Shown: one piece after another, positions 1 to 6,444 of the stretch | Layout: every line of letters starts with the position of its first letter | How positions within the stretch are numbered: position 1 is the first letter of the stretch | From: Limosilactobacillus balticus | GTDB lineage: Bacteria > Bacillota > Bacilli > Lactobacillales > Lactobacillaceae | Assembly (NCBI RefSeq): GCF_014145615.1 | Contig: NZ_JACIVH010000074.1 | Span: 173,331 to 237,330 of the forward strand | Direction of reading: 5' to 3' | Length of the DNA: 64,000 nt | Notes under the pieces: model-generated | The model's database searches: none | The model's input: the letters and a program-made list of their open reading frames with translations, nothing else | Told to the model about the DNA's origin: nothing | Made by a program: the position numbers and the translations under genes

Positions 1-13
1 GAAGGTGGTAATT

Positions 14-394
14 ATGTATAAAGTAGTTGGTATAAAGAATTATGAATTTACGAGAGATATCATAGTTGAAAGCATTGAGTCTAAACAAACATATGTAGCT
101 TTTGATGACTCGGATTTAATAGGAAATGATCAATTTTCATTTGTTCAAGTCCAAAAAATTTATAATTGCAAGTTAGGAATAATGGGGAATATAGATTCCT
201 CTGGAGAAACTTATACTATTTTATCAAGGGAACACATTGGTAAGATGAATTTGCTAAAGGTGTCTAACTCATGCGGTGATTATTTTTACTTTCCAGCCAA
301 TTCAAAAGTTGAAATTGGTGATAATATTAAGCTAATTGTTAAAAGGTATGACTTACTTGCAGTTAATAATGTTATTAATGATAGGACGTTATGA
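14..394 (+). CDS. Hypothetical protein, beta-rich, small
   Basis: A 126-residue protein that I do not recognise. The ATG at 14 is preferred over the GTG at 5 because an AAGG ribosome binding site lies just before it. There is no signal peptide or membrane segment. Composition suggests alternating beta strands, with a C-terminal stretch (VEIGDNIKLIVKRYD) that looks like a small beta-barrel edge. It sits 39 bp upstream of an Xre regulator on the same strand, so it may belong to the same accessory unit. The true 5' context lies outside the window. Function unknown. Confidence 0.6.
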   Translation: MYKVVGIKNYEFTRDIIVESIESKQTYVAFDDSDLIGNDQFSFVQVQKIYNCKLGIMGNIDSSGETYTILSREHIGKMNLLKVSNSCGDYFYFPANSKVEIGDNIKLIVKRYDLLAVNNVINDRTL

Positions 395-433
395 CTAGCT
401 TAAGCACAAGTAATGAACATTGGAGGAATTATT

Positions 434-796
434 ATGGCTACAACGACATTAGGAAAATTCTTAAGAAAAATAAGGATAGATCGTGATGAACGATTATATG
501 ACATGGCAAGACATTTAGGAGTTAGTTCTGCTTTCCTTTCTAGTGTTGAAAATGGCCATAAAAAAGCGTCAACATCTTTAATTAACAGTATTATTAATGT
601 CTACAACTTAGACGAGAGTCAGCAAGAGCGATTAAAAGATGCACTGAGTCTTAGTGAGAATAGAATTGACATTTCGCAATTTTCACCACAGAAACAGGAA
701 GCTACGTTAATGTTTGCAAGAAAGTTTGATGAGCTAACAGATGAACAAATTGAGCGGATTCAAAAAATCTTGAAAGGGGATGAGGACAATCATTAG
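434..796 (+). CDS. Xre-family helix-turn-helix regulator
   Basis: A 120-residue cytosolic DNA-binding protein. The ATG at 434 follows a GGAGG ribosome binding site at 422-426. The upstream in-frame ATG at 413 has no such site, and starting there would place the SD inside the gene. Residues about 5-60 form an HTH_3/Xre domain, with LYDMARHLGVSSAFLSSVEN as the helix-turn-helix and recognition helix. The C-terminal third is acidic and helical. The gene overlaps the downstream ImmA-type protease by 17 bp. In mobile elements such pairs usually act as a repressor and the protease that cleaves it (known from ImmR/ImmA). That partner role is inferred here. Confidence 0.85.
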   Translation: MATTTLGKFLRKIRIDRDERLYDMARHLGVSSAFLSSVENGHKKASTSLINSIINVYNLDESQQERLKDALSLSENRIDISQFSPQKQEATLMFARKFDELTDEQIERIQKILKGDEDNH

Positions 797-1313
797 CTAT
801 AAAACTATATTTGAAGTTGCACCGGAATCTCGTAAAAAATTACGGTATTTAGCCGAATTGGTTCGTAAAGAGTTAGGGATTGCCACTGATAAGAAGTATA
901 TTGATATTACTTGGGTATTGGAAAGATTAGATGTACTTGATTCGAATTATTCGTTTGAGATTGTTCCAGATGAACAGTTGGAAGCGGGGGTGCAGGCACA
1001 GACTGACGTTACGAAGAATACTATCTATATTAAAGAGTCCGTATATGAAGGCGCAATTCAAAATAATGGCCGTGACCGAATGACAATTGCTCATGAAATG
1101 CTTCATCTCATTTTGCATCAACCAGCATCACTAACGTTATTCCGACGTACAGATGACTTACCATTATACAAGAATCCTGAATGGCAGGCGGAATGTTTTG
1201 CTGGTGAACTGTTAATGCCATATGACCAGATTAAGAATATGACGGAAGAAGAGATTGTAGCGCAGTGTAAGGTATCGGAACGAGCAGCACACTATCAAAA
1301 AACACATATTTAA
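780..1313 (+). CDS. ImmA/IrrE-family zinc metallopeptidase
   Basis: A 177-residue protein with the HExxH zinc-binding motif HEMLH at about residues 105-109, preceded by a typical TIA. A downstream NPEWQAECFAGELLMP segment supplies the third ligand region of the COG2856 (ImmA/IrrE) family. Such enzymes cleave or inactivate Xre-type repressors after a signal. The start overlaps the upstream xre gene by 17 bp. An AAAGGGG run directly abuts the ATG, so translation probably depends on coupling to the upstream gene. Length matches the family. No phage or conjugation genes are visible nearby, so its target is most simply the adjacent Xre protein. Confidence 0.85.
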   Translation: MRTIISYKTIFEVAPESRKKLRYLAELVRKELGIATDKKYIDITWVLERLDVLDSNYSFEIVPDEQLEAGVQAQTDVTKNTIYIKESVYEGAIQNNGRDRMTIAHEMLHLILHQPASLTLFRRTDDLPLYKNPEWQAECFAGELLMPYDQIKNMTEEEIVAQCKVSERAAHYQKTHI

Positions 1314-1464
1314 AAGGTGTATTTAACCGATATGTTAAGTTGAAATGATACTTTAGTTAAAACTAGAAAAGAATGGTCTTATCTTTAATTGGAATAATTT
1401 ATGGGAAGTAACCAATCAAAATTCAATTGTCTCTGGAATAGTTTCTGGAGTTATTGTCAATGAA

Positions 1465-2202
1465 ATGACAAAAATGATGGCAAACAATAATAAGAAAAAA
1501 CTCAAAGTTAGAGATGCTTATTTTCAAGAAAAGTCTCTTGGAGATTTGACAAGATTGAGGTTTACAGGTGCTTCTATTCGTCCCGAAGATAGATTAGTAC
1601 CGGGAGAGCATGAAATTGATTCTTATATTTATGCAGAAACAGGGATGCTATTCTGTTCGCTACAAGGAAAAGTAAGAAGATTACGAAATGCTACTCTAGT
1701 ATATTCTAATGATGATGTAAACGAATCGGTCAAAAACGTTAATGATTTTTGTAATTCATTAGTTTTTGAAAAATTACATCAAAAAAGTAGAAGTGGAATA
1801 ACCGTTTTTAACTCAAAGTGTGATTTATGTTACACCTCCAAAAGTACAAGAAGAATTAAAAATTTTCTAATATGTATTGATGGAGCAAAAAAAGGTTATG
1901 ATTTATTTATATTACAAACACTTCAAAGTCCTTTAGGAAAATATACCTCATCATTTTCAATTGATGAAAACAGGAATGTTACAAAGTATAATATGTCAAT
2001 TCCTGCAACGTTTACAAAAAAGAACGATACTGGAATTACTAATAGAATAGTAATGTTAGATGATTTAGATTCAATGATGAAGCCTTTTTTTGTTAACGGT
2101 GTTGAAGTTATGCCCAGTAATGAAACTGAAGCATTTAAATCATTCATTAGTAGCTTTAAGGCATCATACGAATTTAGGCAAACTAATCTTAGTGCGAATT
2201 AA
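1465..2202 (+). CDS. Hypothetical protein, probably missing its real N-terminus
   Basis: A 245-residue protein of unknown family. It has a Cys pair, CDLCYTS, in the middle and no signal peptide. The reading frame stays open upstream of the ATG at 1465 back to a TAG at 1354. It encodes a plausible coding stretch (for example NSIVSGIVSGVIV, a short hydrophobic helix) but contains no ATG, GTG or TTG. No convincing ribosome binding site precedes the ATG at 1465. The annotated start is therefore the first available codon and probably not the ancestral one. A frameshift or a deletion near 1360-1400 is likely. It may be a gene remnant. Confidence 0.5.
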   Translation: MTKMMANNNKKKLKVRDAYFQEKSLGDLTRLRFTGASIRPEDRLVPGEHEIDSYIYAETGMLFCSLQGKVRRLRNATLVYSNDDVNESVKNVNDFCNSLVFEKLHQKSRSGITVFNSKCDLCYTSKSTRRIKNFLICIDGAKKGYDLFILQTLQSPLGKYTSSFSIDENRNVTKYNMSIPATFTKKNDTGITNRIVMLDDLDSMMKPFFVNGVEVMPSNETEAFKSFISSFKASYEFRQTNLSAN

Positions 2203-2300
2203 AAAAGATATGTATAATCTATGGAGTTAGATCTCCGGTTATCAATATTACCTAATAAATTATTGAAAATTTAAATATTTACATTTTAACTGTGATCACT

Positions 2301-2345
2301 TCACCATCTTTAAACGTGAATTCCATTAGCGTTTAAAGATGGTGA
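2301..2345. repeat. Dispersed palindrome, copy 1
   Basis: A 16-bp perfect inverted repeat (2301-2316 with 2330-2345, core CACCATCTTTAAACG) around a 13-nt loop, followed by T-rich sequence at 2346-2358. It could end transcription of the gene that stops at 2202. A closely related hairpin with the same flanks (ACTTCACCATCTTT before, GATT plus T-rich sequence and TTGAACT after) recurs at 15437-15482. A degenerate half copy lies near 18450, so it is a repeat family rather than a single terminator. The rest of 2203-2491 holds nothing else I can identify. Confidence 0.75.
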
Positions 2346-2491
2346 TTTTCTTATTTTTTGTCTTGAACTGTTGTCTTCCCTGTTCTAAATCTAAAAAATA
2401 GATGGTGAGTTTGCTATGTTGTTGCGACGAGCAATAGCTATCTGAGATAATAATTAAGTAATTTGTTTTAGGAAGTTAAAGAGAAAAACAT

Positions 2492-3379
2492 ATGCTTACC
2501 AATGTAATATCAAAAATCAAACAATTTATTCTTAAAATTAAAAAGACTATTTTTGAACCACGCAATAATAATGATGTGCAAAATTTAGATGATCCAGAAA
2601 TCAGTACAAAAAATAAGGTAACACAAGAGCAGGATACTAGTTCTATACATAAGGACGAGGAGCCTGCTTCAAGTAAATCAATAAAACAAAATTCTGCAGC
2701 ATTATTTAACAATGGGGCTAGTTCAGCTTCTAAATATAGTCCGGTAAAGTCTAGTAGTTCAAAGTTTGAACATCGTAAGGGAAAGATTGTCTATCCTCTT
2801 GATAATCATACTTTTCTTACCAGATCGAACTTAAACTATTGTGTATCACATCATCATAATCTAGTTGATATTTATGGGAGAGTTGCTGTCGTAATGGAAG
2901 ATAAGACTAGGGATGTTCGCTTTCCAGCTGTTTACTGTCAAACATGTGATAAATTCTTTGTTCTTGAACATGTTTACAAATGGTTACAGAGTAAAGGACG
3001 AGTCTTGTGCCGAATAGTAACAAATGAATATTGGACTGCTAGGCAAAACTTTATCAATGATAATAAATCTACTGATGATATTTATGGTGATCCAGAATCG
3101 CATCTTCATTATTTGGGATATAATGTTAACTCTCAAATTGGATTATCAAAAGCACAACGAAGACATATTTTGCGACGGATTATTGTGAATAAAGAAATGA
3201 CTCAAGCAGAAATTGAATCACATCTAGTCTACTTAATTCGTCGGAATCAATATAATAACAATTTCAAAAAAGCAATCAATAAATGGTATAACGATCTTCT
3301 ATTTGTTGAGAATCTTGATTTAAATTATAGCCGAATTCCCATGACGGAATTAAGGATTAATAAATATCGTCATCACTAA
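2492..3379 (+). CDS. Hypothetical Cys/His-containing protein
   Basis: A 295-residue protein that I do not recognise. Residues 1-25 are basic and helical. Residues about 30-90 are low-complexity and polar (Ser, Asn, Gln, Glu), probably disordered. From about residue 95 a folded domain holds CVSHHHN and YCQTCDKFF, a Cys/His set that could bind zinc. The C-terminal half is basic and helical, with QRRHILRRIIV and LVYLIRRNQ. There is no signal peptide. It is convergent with the next gene. The only SD candidate (GGAAG) is distant. A zinc-dependent nucleic-acid-binding role is conceivable from the basic, Cys/His-rich layout, but this is only a guess. Confidence 0.6.
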   Translation: MLTNVISKIKQFILKIKKTIFEPRNNNDVQNLDDPEISTKNKVTQEQDTSSIHKDEEPASSKSIKQNSAALFNNGASSASKYSPVKSSSSKFEHRKGKIVYPLDNHTFLTRSNLNYCVSHHHNLVDIYGRVAVVMEDKTRDVRFPAVYCQTCDKFFVLEHVYKWLQSKGRVLCRIVTNEYWTARQNFINDNKSTDDIYGDPESHLHYLGYNVNSQIGLSKAQRRHILRRIIVNKEMTQAEIESHLVYLIRRNQYNNNFKKAINKWYNDLLFVENLDLNYSRIPMTELRINKYRHH

Positions 3380-3407
3380 GATGCCATAATAAGGATTATT
3401 GTAGTTT

Positions 3408-4037
3408 TTAGTCTATATTATTTAATTTGATGGTAGTTAATAACCGAGGATCCGTTATCCATCTTCTATCAGTGCCATATTTACTTACTTCAGGGAAATA
3501 ATTTAATATTTTTATACCAGAATGGGTAATATTTAAAAATACTGGCTTTTTAAGATATACACGGTTGATATGAGAATTTGAATAAACTAGGCCCATAAGT
3601 AGGCTAGCTATTAGTCTTCGGACGCTAAGTTTATTAGTGATTTCAGCAAAAATTTGATTATGCATATATATTGTTACTTTGCGAATTTCGTCAGCTGGTT
3701 CAAACTTAACTTTGAACGCGGGATTAGTAGAACATCGGTAAATTAAGGCAAGCCAAATAAAATTATGATAGCTCATTAGGTGATAAGCATTGGTTTGGTA
3801 GGTAACGTTAAAATAACGGCGCAATTCGGTCCATAACTCTGTCCAATTTGAATAATTTAAAAGGTTAAAGGTGGTATAACTATGACCTTTTATTTCATTG
3901 TGATGAGCTGCGAATCTTAGGTAATAAAGTCTGCGTTTATACATGACATAGGCATATAAACTTTCGCTAGTCGAAGAGGTACTAACCGAGACAATTTTGT
4001 AGCCATTACCGGGATAGGATTGGCGGATGGTAGTCAA
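3408..4037 (-). CDS. Hypothetical protein with TTG start
   Basis: A 209-residue basic protein of unknown family, rich in Tyr, Asn and Ile, with a hydrophobic helix near residues 140-155 (LIASLLMGLVYS) but no clear signal peptide. In this frame the only start upstream of the conserved-looking body is a TTG at 4037, just after an in-frame TAG. An internal ATG lies about 30 codons later. There is no good ribosome binding site. It is convergent with the gene ending at 3379 and divergent from the leader/mod promoter at 4179. Coding status rests on length and amino-acid composition. Confidence 0.5.
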   Translation of the reverse strand: MTTIRQSYPGNGYKIVSVSTSSTSESLYAYVMYKRRLYYLRFAAHHNEIKGHSYTTFNLLNYSNWTELWTELRRYFNVTYQTNAYHLMSYHNFIWLALIYRCSTNPAFKVKFEPADEIRKVTIYMHNQIFAEITNKLSVRRLIASLLMGLVYSNSHINRVYLKKPVFLNITHSGIKILNYFPEVSKYGTDRRWITDPRLLTTIKLNNID

Positions 4038-4178
4038 AATATCTTGATGTAGTGCCTATATTTGTGCCTTAGATAATTTTTTACTGATGAGTACCACCCC
4101 TTTTAAATATTAACGAATAAGTATTAATTTAACATAAAATTATAACTAAGAGGAAAATATTTTGATGACGGTCAAGAA

Positions 4179-4207
4179 TTGAACTAATAGAAATTATTTG
4201 ATACATT
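4179..4207 (+). promoter_or_regulatory. Predicted promoter for the leader/mod operon
   Basis: TTGAAC (4179-4184) and TACATT (4202-4207) are separated by 17 bp. Each matches the sigma-A consensus at four of six positions. The predicted start near 4214 leaves a short 5' UTR that contains the GAGGAG site at 4224-4229, in front of the ATG at 4239. Confidence 0.45.
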
Positions 4208-4238
4208 GTTATTGAAAAATAATGAGGAGATTATTGTG

Positions 4239-4337
4239 ATGTTACACAACACAACACAACACAACACAACACAACACAACACAACACAACACAACACAAC
4301 ACAACACAACACAACACAACACAACACAACACGTTGA
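4239..4337 (+). CDS. Leader peptide spanning the pentanucleotide repeat
   Basis: A GAGGAG ribosome binding site (4224-4229) sits nine bases before the ATG at 4239, and an in-frame GTG at 4236 is also possible. In the sequence shown, the peptide is ML followed by five HNTTQ units and HNTTR, then TGA at 4335-4337 (32 residues). One more repeat unit, or two fewer, moves reading into the frame that starts CAC at 4330. That frame stays open for 41 codons and ends at TAG 4453-4455, over the mod start. The third phase stops at TAA 4343. Translation is inferred; no homologue is known to me. Confidence 0.5.
   Translation: MLHNTTQHNTTQHNTTQHNTTQHNTTQHNTTR
4244..4332 (+). repeat. Pentanucleotide tandem repeat (ACAAC)n
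   Basis: An uninterrupted period-5 tract of 89 bp, about 17.8 copies of ACAAC. It begins five bases into a leader ORF whose ATG is at 4239. Each unit gained or lost shifts the downstream reading frame, because five is not a multiple of three. Tracts of this kind mutate by slipped-strand mispairing, and simple repeats in or before type III mod genes are a known cause of phase variation. The assembled copy number may itself be an average or an assembly choice. Confidence 0.98.
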
Positions 4338-4432
4338 TTATTTAAGTCAATGCTTATTTGTCAAGCAATTTTTAAAGAGCTTACTAATTTTTAAAGGATT
4401 AGTAGGTTCTATTTTTGTGCCTTCATTTTTGA

Positions 4433-6442
4433 ATGGGGGTGTTGAGCTTGCTTAGGGATAGTGAAAAGTTTAATCAGAATGTCCAACCTAATTCAGCATT
4501 CTTAAGCGAGCTTAAGAATAAGCTCCCAGAATTCTTTACTAAGGATGGAGCTTTTGATTTAGATAAATTTAAATCTCAACTGAAAGATAAGAATATCAAC
4601 GAACTTAGTGAAGGTTACCAACTTAACTTTATTGGTAAAGACTACGCCCGTCGACAAGCAGGTGAAATGCCGACGAGTGTGATTGTACCTGATGAAAAGC
4701 ATAATAATGGTGAAGGTAAGGATAGTAAGAATTTATTCTTTACTGGCGATAATTTGGAAGTTTTGCGTCATTTACAAACAGCCTATGCTAACAAGGTTGA
4801 CGTGATTTATATTGATCCACCGTATAACACTGGTAGTGACGGGTTTGTTTACCCGGATTCTTTTGAATATAGTGATGACAAGTTAAAAGATATGTTTGGT
4901 TTGGATGATGATCAAGTTGAACGATTAAAAAGTATTCAGGGAAAAGCTAGTCATTCAGCTTGGTTAACTTTAATGTATCCACGACTAGCAATAGCCAAAC
5001 AATTATTAACTCAACAAGGAATTATATTTATTTCAATAGATGATAATGAAGATTTTAATTTGAAACTTATATGCGATTCGATTTTTGGAGAAAATAACTT
5101 TATAGGTCAATTTGTTATCAAGTCTACTCCTAATGCTCGTGATTATGGTCAAATAGGGAAAATGCATGATTATGTTCTTTTCTATGCCAAAAACAGAGAC
5201 AAAGCACAATCTAACTTATTACCTGACAAAAATAAAAAATTTTCTTATAAAGATAATAGGGGAAATTTTAATATTCATCCGCTTTATAATTCTAATGAAT
5301 CATTTACTAATGAAAATCGTCCTAATTTATTCTATCCATTTTATTTAAACAATAACGAAAGAGATGAGAATGGTTTTTTTAAAATTTCATTGGAACCTAA
5401 AGAGCATTATAACGTAAAAATTTTCCCTCCTAGATCACAAAAGAATAATATTCAATTTGTATGGCGATGGGGGAAAGAAAAATCACAAAAATATATTAAT
5501 CAAGAAATAGTAGGATATGAAACTAACGGTCAATATCGTATAGTGCAGAAAATGAGAAATTCAGCAAAATTAATTCGTTCTATTATTGAAGGAAAAAATT
5601 ATACTAGTCGAAGAGGAACAGCAGAGGTTGAAGATTTAATGGAACGTAAAATCTTTGCTTTTCCTAAACCGGTAGCACTCTTACATGATTTAATATTGAG
5701 TTCTACTTCAGAAAATTCTACAATTCTAGACTTCTTTGCCGGTTCCTCTACCACTGCCGATGCCGTTATGCAACTTAATGCAGAGGATGGCGGTCACCGC
5801 AAATTTATTATGGTTCAGCTTCCTGAAAAGACTTACCACACTAATAAGGATGGTAAAGAGGTACCAACTAAGGGTGGAAAAGCTGCCTATGATGCGGGCT
5901 TTAAATCTATTGATGAAATCTCTCGTGAACGGATTCGCCGTGCAGCTAGGAAAATTAAGGAAGATAACGAATTAACGCTCCCCGCAGACTTTGACGGAAG
6001 CTTTAAGCATTACCGCGTAGTCAAACCAACCAAACAAACTTTAGAAGATATTGATGATTTTGATCCGGATAACACTGATTTATTTACTAACATGGTTGAA
6101 GGCTTCTCTAGTGAGAGTCTAAACATCCCTGGTAACGCAACTGGTGAGCAAACAATTTTAACAACTTGGTTAGCTCAAGACGGCTATTCTTTTGATGCTA
6201 ATGTTCAGAACATTCAATTTGATAACTACAATGCCCATTTAGTTGATGATCGCTTATACCTTATCAATGAAGGATGGGGTAGTAATCAAACTAAAGAGTT
6301 ATTGAATAAGTTAGGAACTAATGAACTCCACCTTCAGAGCGTTGTAATATTTGGCTATTCCTTCAATATTGCTGAACTGCGTGAACTAGAGAATGGCCTC
6401 AAGCAGTTAGACAATAAAGTTAATTTAATCAAGAGGTACTAA
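4433..6442 (+). CDS. mod: Type III restriction-modification DNA methyltransferase (Mod)
   Basis: A 669-residue adenine-N6 methyltransferase, of normal length for Mod. Catalytic motif IV DPPYNTG is at about 128-134 and the AdoMet-binding motif LDFFAGSSTTADAV at about 431-444, which is the beta-class order. The variable target-recognition region lies between them. It modifies the recognition site and is needed with Res for cleavage. The start is uncertain. ATG 4433 has no SD. TTG 4448 lies six bases after GGGGGTG, an SD-like run, and the family usually begins close to the RDSEKFNQN segment that follows. The stop is two bases from res. The phase-variable leader ORF ends over this start in one repeat phase. 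The target-recognition part is much more AT-rich than the ends. Confidence 0.95.
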   Translation: MGVLSLLRDSEKFNQNVQPNSAFLSELKNKLPEFFTKDGAFDLDKFKSQLKDKNINELSEGYQLNFIGKDYARRQAGEMPTSVIVPDEKHNNGEGKDSKNLFFTGDNLEVLRHLQTAYANKVDVIYIDPPYNTGSDGFVYPDSFEYSDDKLKDMFGLDDDQVERLKSIQGKASHSAWLTLMYPRLAIAKQLLTQQGIIFISIDDNEDFNLKLICDSIFGENNFIGQFVIKSTPNARDYGQIGKMHDYVLFYAKNRDKAQSNLLPDKNKKFSYKDNRGNFNIHPLYNSNESFTNENRPNLFYPFYLNNNERDENGFFKISLEPKEHYNVKIFPPRSQKNNIQFVWRWGKEKSQKYINQEIVGYETNGQYRIVQKMRNSAKLIRSIIEGKNYTSRRGTAEVEDLMERKIFAFPKPVALLHDLILSSTSENSTILDFFAGSSTTADAVMQLNAEDGGHRKFIMVQLPEKTYHTNKDGKEVPTKGGKAAYDAGFKSIDEISRERIRRAARKIKEDNELTLPADFDGSFKHYRVVKPTKQTLEDIDDFDPDNTDLFTNMVEGFSSESLNIPGNATGEQTILTTWLAQDGYSFDANVQNIQFDNYNAHLVDDRLYLINEGWGSNQTKELLNKLGTNELHLQSVVIFGYSFNIAELRELENGLKQLDNKVNLIKRY

Positions 6443-6444
6443 CC

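Noticed and set aside
434..4037. Left end as a prophage
   Set aside because: Only an Xre/ImmA pair is phage-like; no integrase, terminase, capsid, tail or lysis gene is present.
4244..4332. CRISPR-like array
   Set aside because: Period is five bases without spacers, and there are no cas genes in the window.
4331..4433. Direct in-frame fusion of the repeat with Mod
   Set aside because: The mod frame has a TAA at 4343, so no repeat number gives a direct fusion; only overlap in another frame is possible.
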